Positions 11,885-21,400 are shown, counted from the first letter of the stretch. The stretch is DNA of 64,000 nucleotides from CAVTWH01 sp963850915 (GCA_963850915.1 CAWKND010000004.1:310001-374000), one strand, 5' to 3'. Numbers and translations are program-made. The notes: generated from the letters alone by a model not told the origin.

Positions 11885-11890
11885 TATTCT
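11885..11890 (+). promoter_or_regulatory. Predicted -10 TATTCT of a leaderless gene
   Basis: TANNNT seven bases before the ATG at 11898; no Shine-Dalgarno lies between. Predicts a leaderless mRNA for the AAA ATPase/TPR operon. Confidence 0.5.
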
Positions 11891-11897
11891 TCGCGCC

Positions 11898-13175
11898 ATG
11901 ACCGATGCCCCGCTCATCGCCAGTCTCGTCGCGGCCGTGCAGGCCCGTCCCGACGACGCCCGGCTGCGCCTGCACCTCGCGGAGCTGCTGCTGCAGAACG
12001 GGGATCGCGCGGCGGCCATTGGTCAGCTCGCCGCGGTGCTCCAGCAGGATCCGGAGAACGGCCCAGCCCAGGAGTTGATGGGGCGCGCCGTTATGGCGGT
12101 ACCACAGCGTGCGGCTCCCGATCCGGCGACGCCGGCAGAGGTACCTCCGGCGCAGGCGGGGACGGCGGGGACAGCGGTCGACTGGGGCGACCTGGAGCGG
12201 CAGTTCGACGGGGTGGTACCGCCCCGGTTCGCCGGCGCGGTACCCGGGGACACGACGGATGGGGTAGCCGAGCCGGTACGGGGCGACGCGGACGGGATCA
12301 TCGAGGTCGAGCGCTCCGCGCTGCGGCTGGCCGACGTCGGGGGGATGGGAGCGGTCAAGGAACGGCTGGAGATCGCATTCCTCGGCCCGCTGCGCAATCC
12401 GCAGCTGCGCGCGATGTACGGCAAGTCGTTGCGCGGCGGGCTGCTGCTGTACGGGCCGCCCGGCTGCGGCAAGACCTTCCTCGCTCGGGCGCTGGCCGGG
12501 GAGATGGGCGCGGCCTTCATTACGCTGTCCATCGTCGACGTGCTCAACATGTGGCTGGGCCGCTCCGAACAGAACCTGCACGAGATATTCCAGGCGGCCC
12601 GGCGCAATGCGCCCTGCGTGCTGTTCCTCGACGAGTTGGACGCGCTGGGCCACAAGCGCAGCCAGATCACGTCGTCCTCGATGCGTACCCTGGCCAACCA
12701 GCTCCTCGCCGAGCTGGACGGGGTGGAAGGCGGGAACGACGGCGTGTTCGTCCTCGCGGCCACCAACGCGCCCTGGGACGTCGACGGCGCACTGCGCCGC
12801 CCCGGGCGGCTGGACCGGATGTTGCTGGTACTGCCGCCGGACGAGCCGGCCCGTGCAGCCATCGTGGAGTACCACCTGAGGCACCGCCCGATCGCCGGTA
12901 TCGACGTGCGGCGGGTGGTGTCCGCGACAGACGGGTACTCCGGGGCCGACCTGGCGCACCTGGTGGAGACCGCCGCCGAACATGCGCTCGCCGACTCGGT
13001 ACAGAGCGGCGTGGTACGCATGATCGAGCAGCGCGACTTGGACCGCGCCGTGCGGGAGGTACGCCCGTCGACCGGCCCGTGGTTCGCGACCGCGCGCAAC
13101 GTGGCCCAGTTCGCCAATGACGGCGGCGACTACGACGACCTGAGCCGCTATCTGCGGCAGCGGAAGCTCATCTGA
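11898..13175 (+). CDS. AAA ATPase with N-terminal TPR-like segment
   Basis: 425-residue predicted ATP-driven remodeller of the VCP/FtsH/Vps4 class. Residues 1-65 form two TPR-like helices (VQARPDDARLRLHLAELLLQ), then a Pro/Ala linker, then one AAA module: Walker A GPPGCGKT at residues 186-193, Walker B CVLFLDELDAL near 240, and the second region of homology with arginines in RRPGRLDR near 300, followed by a Vps4-like helical tail with the sensor-2 segment DGYSGADLAHL. No protease domain is present. Its stop overlaps the start of the TPR membrane protein (TGATG), so the two are co-translated and likely form one complex. Target unknown. Confidence 0.88.
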   Translation: MTDAPLIASLVAAVQARPDDARLRLHLAELLLQNGDRAAAIGQLAAVLQQDPENGPAQELMGRAVMAVPQRAAPDPATPAEVPPAQAGTAGTAVDWGDLERQFDGVVPPRFAGAVPGDTTDGVAEPVRGDADGIIEVERSALRLADVGGMGAVKERLEIAFLGPLRNPQLRAMYGKSLRGGLLLYGPPGCGKTFLARALAGEMGAAFITLSIVDVLNMWLGRSEQNLHEIFQAARRNAPCVLFLDELDALGHKRSQITSSSMRTLANQLLAELDGVEGGNDGVFVLAATNAPWDVDGALRRPGRLDRMLLVLPPDEPARAAIVEYHLRHRPIAGIDVRRVVSATDGYSGADLAHLVETAAEHALADSVQSGVVRMIEQRDLDRAVREVRPSTGPWFATARNVAQFANDGGDYDDLSRYLRQRKLI

Positions 13176-14263
13176 TGCCCGACGACGAACTTCGGGCAGC
13201 CGAGGCGCTGCTCGCGGTCGGGCAGCAGGCGCGTGCCCGCGAACACGTCGTCCGCCATCTCGCCGGACAACCAGATTCGGTACGCGGCCTGTGCCTGCTC
13301 GCCCGCTGTCACTACCAGGCAGGGGAGAAGGAGAGCATGTTCGAGGTCGCCACCCGGGCGATCGCGGCGGGGCCGGATGACGGTTGGGCGTGGCGGCTGC
13401 ACTCGATTGCGGCACGCCAGTGGGTGTACCCCCTCGCGTCGGCAAGGAGCGCGCGGGAGGCGGTACGCTGCCAGCCGCTGCAGTGGCAGTCGCACGTGAC
13501 TCTCGCCGAGGCGCTGCTCGCGGGGGAGCGGAGTCGGCAGCAGCGGCGCGAGGCCTACCTCGCCGCCCGCCGCGCCGTCGAACTCGAACCGCAGGCGCCG
13601 GAGACCCATCTCACCCTCGGCCGGGTCTACAGCGACGTAGGCGCCTCCGGTCGGGCGCGCACCTGCTTCGGCCAGGCGCTGGCGCTGGACCCCACACACG
13701 CCATGGCCATGAACAACCTCGCGGTACTGGACCTCCGGGCCGGGTTGACCGGCCGGGCCGGCCAGCGGCTCAGGGACGCCATCACCCACGACCCGGGCCG
13801 GCAGCTCTACGTCGACAACATCAAGTTGGTGGCCAACGCGGTCGGCTTTGGCCTGCTCCGGACAGCCAGCGCGACGGTCGTGGTGAGCCTTGCGGCCGCG
13901 CTGGCGCCGGTCGGCCCGGTGGTGCGTGTGTTCGCGGCTGCGCTGGCCACCGCAGCAGGCCTCGCCGCCGGCCTGTACCGGCTGCGCCGGGTACCCGCTC
14001 CGGTGCGTCGCATGGCATTCCGGCTGCGCCGGCTGATCGCGGTCGTGCTCTGGATGTACGTGGTGGCGCTCAGCTGCGTGCTCGGCGCGGTGGTACCGGC
14101 GGCGATCGGGGTGGCCGCCCCATTCCTGATCCCGTCAATCATCGTCCTGGTGACACCTCTGATCCGGAGGCGTAGCCGGCTGGTGCAGCATGCGGCGCGG
14201 TCCGTACGTGGCTGGTGGTACGTGCGCGGGTTCCGGCGCGACAATGCCCAGGTGACCGGCTAG
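13175..14263 (+). CDS. TPR protein with C-terminal membrane region
   Basis: 362 residues. The first 220 form about five TPR repeats (for example SRQQRREAYLAARRAVELEP and ASGRARTCFGQALALDP); two long hydrophobic regions follow, about residues 225-268 and 288-335, split by a very basic loop, and the tail is basic. The N-terminal TPR scaffold should face the cytoplasm. It starts within the stop codon of the AAA ATPase gene, so a membrane-tethered ATPase-adaptor pair is the natural reading. Family function is not known to me. Confidence 0.82.
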   Translation: MPDDELRAAEALLAVGQQARAREHVVRHLAGQPDSVRGLCLLARCHYQAGEKESMFEVATRAIAAGPDDGWAWRLHSIAARQWVYPLASARSAREAVRCQPLQWQSHVTLAEALLAGERSRQQRREAYLAARRAVELEPQAPETHLTLGRVYSDVGASGRARTCFGQALALDPTHAMAMNNLAVLDLRAGLTGRAGQRLRDAITHDPGRQLYVDNIKLVANAVGFGLLRTASATVVVSLAAALAPVGPVVRVFAAALATAAGLAAGLYRLRRVPAPVRRMAFRLRRLIAVVLWMYVVALSCVLGAVVPAAIGVAAPFLIPSIIVLVTPLIRRRSRLVQHAARSVRGWWYVRGFRRDNAQVTG

Positions 14264-14291
14264 CACGATCAGCAACCGGAAGGCCCACCCC

Positions 14292-14350
14292 AGCTACAGG
14301 GGGCTGATCGCGTTCCGGATGTCCCGGATCGGCCCCGGTCCCGTTCGGCC
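14292..14350 (+). pseudogene. Remnant of a DUF2071 gene
   Basis: This 59-bp stretch reads YRGLIAFRMSRIGPGP in one frame and matches 11227-11284, the middle of the DUF2071 gene (YVGLIAFRMSRVGPGPG), at most positions. No start, stop or further similarity was seen around it. It is most easily read as debris of a duplicated DUF2071 copy or an ectopic recombination footprint. Confidence 0.55.
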
Positions 14351-14464
14351 CGTCCATAGTAGACACTCCATTCTGGGTCGGTGGGGTTGGCGGCGCTCCG
14401 ATACCTTCATGGATGCGCCTCGCCTGTCACGGCCATCGCCGGCGCCGGATGTCGGAGAGGAACG

Positions 14465-14905
14465 ATGACCAGCTCGGTCTACGAGGACTTCGGCCGCAAG
14501 CACGCCGCCAGTCGCTGGGTCATCGCGGCCGTCCTCCTGGTTGCGGGGGCGGCGCTGATAATCCTGCTGGTCTACCAGGCCGAGACGCCGGGGCGCGAGG
14601 ACGTACGCGCGTACGCCGATGACGCCGCGTACCAGCTGGAGCGCACGCCGGTACCGGGGCTGGGCCTCGACGCCTGGGATGTGCAGCGGGCGCTGGCCGA
14701 CGGTACCCGCGACAACCGGGGGCGCAGCGCGATGGGACTGCGGGTCAACGACGCCGGTACCGACTCCCGGGGCGAGCTGTTCGAGATCACCAACCGGCGC
14801 GGCCAGTACCCCGTCTGTCTCGTGGTGAACCTTCCGTCCGCCGCCGGCGCCCAGCCCGTCTTCCCCACCGTCGAAGTCACCGACGGCCCCTGCACCTCGA
14901 GCTGA
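14465..14905 (+). CDS. Membrane-anchored extracytoplasmic protein, family unknown
   Basis: 146 residues: short cytoplasmic start (MTSSVYEDFGRKHAASRW), one membrane helix VIAAVLLVAGAALIILLVYQ, then an external domain with three cysteines near the C-terminus region (PVCLVV, GPCTSS). The start has GGAGAGG a few bases upstream. A decayed paralogue lies at 15480-15834, so this family has duplicated locally. No known domain was recognised; it could be a small surface sensor or envelope protein. Confidence 0.75.
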   Translation: MTSSVYEDFGRKHAASRWVIAAVLLVAGAALIILLVYQAETPGREDVRAYADDAAYQLERTPVPGLGLDAWDVQRALADGTRDNRGRSAMGLRVNDAGTDSRGELFEITNRRGQYPVCLVVNLPSAAGAQPVFPTVEVTDGPCTSS

Positions 14906-14943
14906 CCGCGTTCTGCTGCCCCGGTCACCAGCGCGTCCGCCCC

Positions 14944-14949
14944 TATGCT
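14944..14949 (+). promoter_or_regulatory. Predicted -10 TATGCT of a leaderless gene
   Basis: TANNNT seven bases before the ATG at 14957, no Shine-Dalgarno between them; predicts a leaderless mRNA for the VOC protein gene. Confidence 0.5.
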
Positions 14950-14956
14950 CGGGGCT

Positions 14957-15397
14957 ATGGCGATTCAGCGGATGGACCACGTCAGCGTCGTTGTCGACGA
15001 CCTTGAGGCCGCCACCGCGTTCTTTGCCGAACTCGGCATGGAGCTGGAGGGCGAGGCGCCGATCGAGGGGGCGTGGGTAGACCGCGTCAACGCGCTCGAC
15101 GGCGTCCGGGTCAACATCGCGATGCTGCGTACCCCCGACGGCCACAGCCGGCTCGAGCTGACGAAGTTCCACTCGCCGACGGCGGTCAGCGGTGAGCCGG
15201 GCAACGCAACGCCGAACATGCTCGGTCTACGCAGCATCATGTTCGCCGTCGACGACATCGACGACGTCGTTGCCCGGCTGCAAGCTCGCGGCGCCGAGCT
15301 CGTCGGCGAGCTGGCACAGTACGAGGACAGCTACCGGCTCTGCTACCTCCGCGGCCCTGCGGACATCATCGTCGCACTGGCCGAACAACTCAGCTGA
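14957..15397 (+). CDS. VOC (glyoxalase/bleomycin resistance) family protein
   Basis: 146 residues forming two beta-alpha-beta-beta-beta halves typical of the vicinal-oxygen-chelate fold. Visible: RMDHVSVVVDDLEAATAFFA at the start (metal-ligand-type His in DHVS), RLELTKFHSP in mid protein, LRSIMFAVDDIDDVVARLQA at the start of the second half, and RLCYLRGPADIIVALAEQ at the end. Substrate cannot be deduced; the metal site would use His7 and acidic residues of the later strands. It stands alone between two members of a duplicated unknown family. Confidence 0.88.
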   Translation: MAIQRMDHVSVVVDDLEAATAFFAELGMELEGEAPIEGAWVDRVNALDGVRVNIAMLRTPDGHSRLELTKFHSPTAVSGEPGNATPNMLGLRSIMFAVDDIDDVVARLQARGAELVGELAQYEDSYRLCYLRGPADIIVALAEQLS

Positions 15398-15479
15398 GGG
15401 CTGGCGGCCAGCTTCCCGCCCATCGCCGCAGATGGCGGTGCGCTCCGCGCACGCTGGGTCGGGTAGGGCTGTCGGGAGG

Positions 15480-15834
15480 TGACCACTCGGTCCAACTGAA
15501 CTTCGGCCGCAAGCACGGCGCCGCCGATCGCCTGGTAATCGGACCTTTCATGGCTGTCGTTGCGGTGGGTCCGGCAATTCTGCTGGTCTACCAGGCCGAG
15601 ACGCCGGGGTGCGACGGCCTACGCGCGGACGCCGACGCGGCTGCGTACCGGTTGGAGCGCACGCCGGTGTCGGGGCCGGGCGTCTACGCCTGGGATTTGC
15701 AGCGGGCCTCGGCGGGCGGTACCGCTGTTCCGGGCGATCTGCCGCAGATCATCGCCATGGTTGAAGACCCATGCCGGTACCGCTGCTATCGCAGTGGTGG
15801 ACCCGAATTTCCTGGTATGAAAGCGGTGACGTAG
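15480..15834 (+). pseudogene. Decayed paralogue of the 14465 membrane protein
   Basis: The reading NFGRKHGAADRLVIGPF, then AILLVYQAETPGCDGLRADA and AAYRLERTPVSGPGVYAWDL closely follows the intact protein at 14465. The copy has lost one base near its start (GTGACCACTCGG against ATGACCAGCTCGG), and about 45 codons are deleted after AGGTAVPG, joining directly to a C-terminal VEDPC. Its end overlaps the convergent gene. It is therefore a degenerate tandem duplicate. An ATG at 15550 keeps a short open frame, but that would start inside the membrane helix. Confidence 0.65.
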
Positions 15835-16486
15835 GCCGCAGGGCCGATCGGTCCCAGTCCGGACAGCGGAACGGTTTGAACGCCGGGTACGCCCGGCAGG
15901 CTGATCTCCAGGCTCAGTGGCGTACCCAGATCGTGGTTCGGCGCGATGGCGGACAGTTCCAGGCCGGCCGAGGCGTAGCCGCCGGGAACTAGATTGACGG
16001 CTGCCGACGGCCGATCCGCCCACAGGGTTGTCTGCCCTCGGAGGGTGGTGACCGGCATCGGCGTGGAGTCGTCGGTCAGCGTGACCGTCGGGTACCCGGT
16101 CACGCTGCATGCCGTACTGCCGTGGTTGACGAGCACCATGACGAGTCCCACGCGCCCGTCGGGACCGGCTACCGAGCGTGGCGGTACCGATAGCCCGAGG
16201 GAGCGGAGCTGGCATGGGGGCGCGGGACTAACGCCGCCGCCGTCGGCCCGGCCGCTGTCGCGCCTGGGGCGCCGGCCGGCCCGGGGTGGACATCGCCGTC
16301 GGGCCACAGGAAGATCCGCATCCCGACCAGGGCCACCAGCATGAGTGCGGTGGTGGCTACGGTCGCGGTTGCGGTGCGGACACGCCGTCGCCGTGCCACG
16401 GTGCGGGTAATCCGCTCGAAGGTACCGGGTGGGGATTCCAGCGGCACGATCACGGGGAACAGGCCGCGCAGGTCGTCGTCGTTCAT
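15786..16486 (-). pseudogene. Membrane protein with DUF4232-like external domain, one frameshift
   Basis: Encoded directly after the ECF sigma gene (ATGA overlap at 16483-16486). The start MNDDDLRGLFPVIVPLESPP is a short cytoplasmic region rich in Arg (TVARRRRVRTATATV), then one membrane helix LMLVALVGMRIFLW, a Pro/Ala linker and an outer domain resembling DUF4232 (VGLVMVLVNHGSTACSVTGY; LWADRPSAAVNLVPGGYAS). The frame breaks at a GCG tract near 16230, where one base appears missing; the two halves otherwise read through. The position of an anti-sigma factor and the single helix suggest it senses outside and controls the sigma factor, but no zinc anti-sigma motif is visible. Confidence 0.6.
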
Positions 16487-17049
16487 CGCTGCTGTCCTGA
16501 CTGGTCGCTGAGCGCCGCGCGCAGGCTGGTCCGCGCCCGGGAAAGGTCGCTTTTGACGGTGCCTGGCGGACGGTTGGTCAGGCGCGCGACATCGGCGACC
16601 GGGATGTCGGCGTAGTAGTGGAGCAGCACCGCGATCCGTTGTGGGGCAGGCAGTTTCTGTACCAACATGCGCATCTCAATGTCGGTGCTCGACGACGCGA
16701 CAGCGGTGGAGCGAGGATAGTTGTCGACCAGCGCCCGGATCGCACCACGCCGGCGGGCCGTCCTTCGCCAATGCTCGCGGACGAGATTGGCGCCCACCAC
16801 GTAGAGGTACCCGACTGGATCGTCGATTTTGGACCACCGGCCGAGGATCCGGGTGAATGCCTCCCCGGCCAGTTCGTGCGCGGCCTCATCATCATCGACC
16901 AGCCGCCGGAGCCAGCCGGCGAGCCGCCCATAGTGCGTGGCGAACAGGTCGGCTGCGTCCGGGCCCGGCGCTTTCACGCGCGACGCTCCGGTCCGGGTGG
17001 CTGCCGGCAGCGGAATGGCTTCGGGCGTCGGCACAACTTCTGTCACCAC
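16483..17049 (-). CDS. ECF-type RNA polymerase sigma factor
   Basis: 188-residue group IV sigma factor. Region 2 (about residues 25-90): ADLFATHYGRLAGWLRRLVD, with AFTRILGRWSKIDDPVGYLY; region 4 (about 125-180): LPAPQRIAVLLHYYADIPVA and DVARLTNRPPGTVKSDLSRA forming the -35-binding HTH. SigE/SigM-like (SigmaE subfamily of actinobacteria). Start is one of two adjacent GTG codons (17049 or 17046), seven to ten bases after the upstream lipoprotein stop; no good ribosome site, so translational coupling is likely. Order lipoprotein, sigma, membrane protein implies a signal-transduction operon. Confidence 0.88.
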   Translation of the reverse strand: MVTEVVPTPEAIPLPAATRTGASRVKAPGPDAADLFATHYGRLAGWLRRLVDDDEAAHELAGEAFTRILGRWSKIDDPVGYLYVVGANLVREHWRRTARRRGAIRALVDNYPRSTAVASSSTDIEMRMLVQKLPAPQRIAVLLHYYADIPVADVARLTNRPPGTVKSDLSRARTSLRAALSDQSGQQR

Positions 17050-17056
17050 GGCGATC

Positions 17057-17674
17057 TCAGGATGGTTCGCTGAATGAGCCGGGCACCAGTGGATCGACCA
17101 GGAGATGGCCGTGCTCACAGTACGGGTTGGGGGCAAAGGGTACCGTCGACTGGGCCTGGTCGCCCGGCAGCGACATCAGAGCCTGCTCAGCGGTGGGCTC
17201 ACACGGGAAGGTCGTCGGCTCGCCCGGGCCGGGGATGCCACTGGCATAGGACAGGGTCTCACTGGCGGTACCGGCCGGCCGTACCAGGATCTCGTTGGCC
17301 GTGCCCGCACCGTGCTCCTCGTCAGTAGGCAACGCCCGGCCAGCCCCGTCCAACAGCCGGATCGTCACGTACCCCCGCACCGTGCAGTCCTGGGCTGACC
17401 TGTTCGTGACGACAATGCGCAGGAACTGGTTCCCCGCGGCAGCTCCCGGTAGCTGCACGACCGAGAACGCGACATCCGCGGTACGGCAGGTCGCCACACT
17501 CGTCGTGGATGGCTGCGGTGTCGGTACCGTCGGCTCTCCCGCAGTGGCGTATGACGGAGAAGCGCCGCCACCTGCCCCGGTGTACCCGCTCGATTGGCAC
17601 CCGGTGAGTACGGCGACGCTGAGCGCCATTACTGGTACCACCCTCAGCACAGCCCCGCGGCGATAGTGACCCAC
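17057..17674 (-). CDS. DUF4232-type lipoprotein
   Basis: 205 residues. GTG at 17674 follows GGGAGAGAGTC. The signal peptide has a basic start (GHYRRGAVLR), hydrophobic core VVPVMALSVAVL and lipobox LTGC, so it is a predicted lipoprotein on the outer face. After a Ser/Thr/Pro linker comes a DUF4232-like beta domain: CRTADVAFSVVQ, FLRIVVTNRSAQDCTVRGYV, with paired cysteines. DUF4232 proteins are common exported actinobacterial proteins of unknown ligand. It precedes the ECF sigma gene by seven bases; the third gene carries a similar domain. Confidence 0.82.
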   Translation of the reverse strand: MGHYRRGAVLRVVPVMALSVAVLTGCQSSGYTGAGGGASPSYATAGEPTVPTPQPSTTSVATCRTADVAFSVVQLPGAAAGNQFLRIVVTNRSAQDCTVRGYVTIRLLDGAGRALPTDEEHGAGTANEILVRPAGTASETLSYASGIPGPGEPTTFPCEPTAEQALMSLPGDQAQSTVPFAPNPYCEHGHLLVDPLVPGSFSEPS

Positions 17675-17777
17675 GACTCTCTCCCGTCCGACGCCGGAGC
17701 TGAGCACCCCGGGCATAGCTAGAGAGCCACAACGGGGCCAGCCGGTTGACGGCCGTCGGACGATACCGTCGCAGCTG

Positions 17778-18155
17778 TCAGGAGGTGAGGTATTCGCGGA
17801 TGGCGTCGTCGAAGGCGTCTGGCGGCAGTACCCACGGAGAGTCGGTGGGCGCGCTGAGACTGGCCAGCGCCCGGGGTACCACGTCCATCCAGCCGACCAG
17901 TCCGCGGTAGCCGTACCCGGCACGCAGCGCCGATCCCTTGTCGGTCAACCAGTACCGGTCGGCTGTCGCGTCACCCTCGGCCAGCCCGGCGGCGCGCAGC
18001 CGACCGAAGGCGGCCGTGAACTCCGACTCCATGAGCAGCGCGTGGTTGAGTGCGTCGGCGTACAGGATGATCTGGGTGAGGCTGGCGCCGTCGGTCGGTC
18101 CGCTACCGGCGATGGCGGCGTAGACCCAGGCGTCGGCGAAGTCCCAGCCGCTCAC
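17778..18155 (-). CDS. Hypothetical protein with winged-helix-like core
   Basis: 125 residues starting GTG at 18155 (VSGWDFADAWVYAAIAGSGP), overlapping the upstream DUF6104 stop by GTGA. The middle part (SEFTAAFGRLRAAGLAEGDA then RYWLTDKGSALRAGYG) has the spacing of a winged helix such as MarR/PadR, with the wing at DATADRYWLT. It could be a small DNA-binding or protein-binding module. No named family recognised. Co-translation with the DUF6104 gene suggests a joint role. Confidence 0.65.
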   Translation of the reverse strand: MSGWDFADAWVYAAIAGSGPTDGASLTQIILYADALNHALLMESEFTAAFGRLRAAGLAEGDATADRYWLTDKGSALRAGYGYRGLVGWMDVVPRALASLSAPTDSPWVLPPDAFDDAIREYLTS

Positions 18156-18331
18156 TCGTCGTCTTCGTCGTCGAGCCGGGCCAGCCAGGTGGCGAAGCGT
18201 TCGATCGGCGTCTCGAAGTCGGGGTTGAGGTCGACGAAGTTGCGCAGCTGGTCGGCGAGCCACTCGATGGTCACGGACTCGTCGCCGCGCCGCTCCGCCA
18301 GCTCCTCGATGCCCCGGTCGGTGAAGTACAT
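18152..18331 (-). CDS. DUF6104 family small protein
   Basis: 59 residues, too short for most gene finders: MYFTDRGIEELAERRGDESV, then TIEWLADQLRNFVDLNPDFE and an acidic end ARLDDEDDE. This matches the conserved Streptomyces/Micromonospora small protein family DUF6104 as I recall it; function unknown. AGGTGG lies upstream of ATG at 18331. It overlaps the next gene by four bases (GTGA), so they form one operon. Confidence 0.8.
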   Translation of the reverse strand: MYFTDRGIEELAERRGDESVTIEWLADQLRNFVDLNPDFETPIERFATWLARLDDEDDE

Positions 18332-18445
18332 ACCCGCTTTCCACCTCGCACGCGTTAGTAGCCGCCAAGCCTTCAGAGTCGCCGTCGGACCGTAGCAGGA
18401 CCGGCCGACACCGGAGCGGCTGGCGCCCCGGTACCGGCCGGGTGC

Positions 18446-21400
18446 TCAGCGGGGCAGTGCCGCCTCGATCAGCGCCGCCTGCTCGGCGTCGTGCAGCTTC
18501 GCCGAGCCCACGGAGGGCGCGGCCGCCGCCGGCCGGGAGATGCGCCGTAGCGACACGCCCTGCAGGTGCTCCAGCAGGTTGAGCGCGATGAACGACCAGG
18601 CGCCCTGGTTGGCCGGCTCGTCCTGGACCCAGGCGTAGTCGACCGCGTTGGGGTACGCCGCGAGCGCCGCGTTGATCTCCTCGACCGGCAGCGGGTAGAG
18701 CTGCTCGACCCGTACCAGTGCGGTGTTGGTCAGTCCGCGGTCGGCGCGAGCCTGTACCAGGTCGTAGTAGATCTTGCCCGAGCAGAGCAGCACCCGGGTC
18801 ACCTGGGCGGGATCGACGGTGTCCCGGATGACCGTCTGGAAACCGCCGGTGGTGAAGTCGGCAACCGACGAGACGCACAGCTTGTGCCGCAGCAGCGACT
18901 TCGGGGTGAACACCACCATCGGCTTCTTCTTCGGCGACAACGCCTGGCGGCGCAGCGCGTGGAAGTAGTTGGCCGGGGTCGACGGGACCACCACCCGCAT
19001 GTTGTCCTCGGCGCACATCTGCAGGTAGCGCTCGGGGCGGCCGGAGGTGTGGTCCGGGCCCTGGCCCTCGTGGCCGTGCGGCAGCAGCAGCGTCACGGCG
19101 GTGCGCTGGCCCCACTTCACCTCGCCGGAGGAGATGAACTCGTCGACCACGGACTGGGCACCGTTGGCGAAGTCGCCGAACTGCGCCTCCCAGCAGACCA
19201 GCGCGTCCAGGTTCTCCACCGAGTAGCCGTACTCGAAGCCCATCGCCGCGTACTCCGACAGCAGCGAGTCGTGCACGAAGAACCGGGCGTCCGGGTGCTT
19301 GACCCCGAACAGTGGCAGGTAGTCGGCGCCGGTCTCCGAGTCGACGACGCTCGCGTGCCGGGAGACGAAGGTACCCCGGCGCGAGTCCTGGCCGGCCAGG
19401 CGCACCGTGACGGCCTGGTTGAGCAGGGAGCCCAGTGCGATGATCTCGCCGAAGCCCCAGTCGATGTCGCCGTCCACGGACATCTTGGCCCGCTTCTCCA
19501 GCAGCTGCTGTACCCGCTTGTGCGGGGTGAAGCCGTCGGGCAGCTGCAGGTGCGCGTCGCCGATCGCCTTCACCAGGCTGGCGTCGATCGCCGTGTCCAC
19601 CTGCGGCTCCGGCTCGGCTTCGCGGGTACGCCGGCGGGGCGGGGTGCTGGACGTGTCCCGGGTCGCCTTGAACACCGTCTCCAGCTTGGCCTGGAAGTCG
19701 CGCAGGGACTCCTCGGCCTCCTCGACGGAGATGTCGCCGCGGCCGATCAGCTCCTCGGTGTACAGCTTGCGGACCGAGCGCTTACCATCGATGATCTTGT
19801 ACATCTCGGGGTTGGTCATCGACGGGTCGTCGCCCTCGTTGTGCCCGCGACGGCGGTAGCAGACCATGTCGATGACGACGTCCTTGTTGAACGCCTGGCG
19901 GTACTCGAAGGCCAGCCGGGCGACCCGGACGACAGCCTCCGGGTCGTCGCCGTTCACGTGGAAGATCGGCGCCTGGATCATCCGGGCCACGTCGGTCGAG
20001 TAGAGCGACGAGCGGGAGTACTCCGGGGCGGTGGTGAAGCCGACCTGGTTGTTGACCACGACGTGTACGGTGCCGCCGGTGCGGTAGCCGCGCAGCTGCG
20101 ACAGGTTGAGCGTCTCGGCCACCACGCCCTGCCCGGCAAAGGCGGCGTCCCCGTGCACCGCGAGCGCCAGTACCGTGTAGCCCTCCAGCCCGAGGTCCAG
20201 CCGGTCCTGCTTGGCGCGCACGATGCCTTCCAGTACCGGGTCGACCGCCTCCAGATGCGAGGGGTTGGCGACCACCGACACGGTGATCATGTGCTCTTCG
20301 TCGGGGGCGGTGAACTTGCCGGTCATCCCCAGGTGGTACTTGACGTCGCCGGAGCCCTGGGCACTCTTCGGGTCCAGATGCCCCTCGAACTCGGAGAAGA
20401 TCTTCTCGTACGGCTTGCCGACGATGTTGGCGAGTACCGAGAGCCGGCCCCGGTGCGCCATCCCGATGACCACCTCGTCGAGCCCGCCGACAGCCGCCTC
20501 GGCGAGGATCTCGTCGAGCAGCGGGATCAGCGACTCGCCGCCCTCCAGCGAGAACCGGCGCTGGCCGACGTACTTGGTCTGCAGGAAGGTCTCGAAGGCC
20601 TCGGCCGCGTTCAGCCGGTTGAGGATGTGCTTCTGCTCGACCGAGTCGGGCTTGGTGTACTTCTTCTCCACCCGCTCCTGGATCCAGCGGCGCTCCTCCG
20701 GGTCCTGGATGTGCATGTACTCCACGCCGACCCGGCGGCAGTAGGAGTCGCGCAGTACGCCGAGCACGTCGCGCAGCTTCATCTTCTGCTTGCCGGCGAA
20801 GCCGCCGACCGGGAAGCTGCGGTCCAGGTCCCACAGGGTCAGCCCGTGCTCGAGTACGTCGAGGTCGGGGTGGCGGCGGATGTGGAACTCCAGCGGGTCG
20901 GTGTCGGCCATCAGGTGGCCGCGTACCCGGTAGGCGTGGATGAGTTCGTTCACCCGGGCGGTCTTGTTGATCTGCCCCTCGGAGGAGAGCGTGACGTCGC
21001 GTACCCAGCGCACCGGCTCGTACGGCAGGCGCAGCGCGGTGAAGATGTCGTCGTAGAAGCCGTGCTCGCCGAGCAGCAGCCCGTGCATCACCTTCAGGAA
21101 CTCGCCGGACTGCGCACCCTGGATGATCCGGTGGTCGTACGTGCTGGTCAGCGTGATGATCTTGCTGACCGCCGCGTCCGCGAGCGCCTCGTCGGACATG
21201 CCGGAGAACTCGGCCGGGTATTCCATCGCGCCGACGCCGATGATCGCGCCCTGCCCGGCGAGCAGCCGCGGCATCGAGTGCACGGTGCCGATGCCGCCCG
21301 GGTTGGTCAGCGAGATCGTGGTCCCCGAATAGTCGTCCATGGTCAGCTCGTTCTTGCGGGCCCGCCGGACGATGTCCTCGTAGGCCGTCCAGAACTGCCG

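Noticed and set aside
17778..19115. 445-codon frame extending the small 17778 gene upstream
   Set aside because: The upstream part runs antisense-frame through DUF6104 and kgd; the GTG at 18155 with GTGA overlap is the sensible start.
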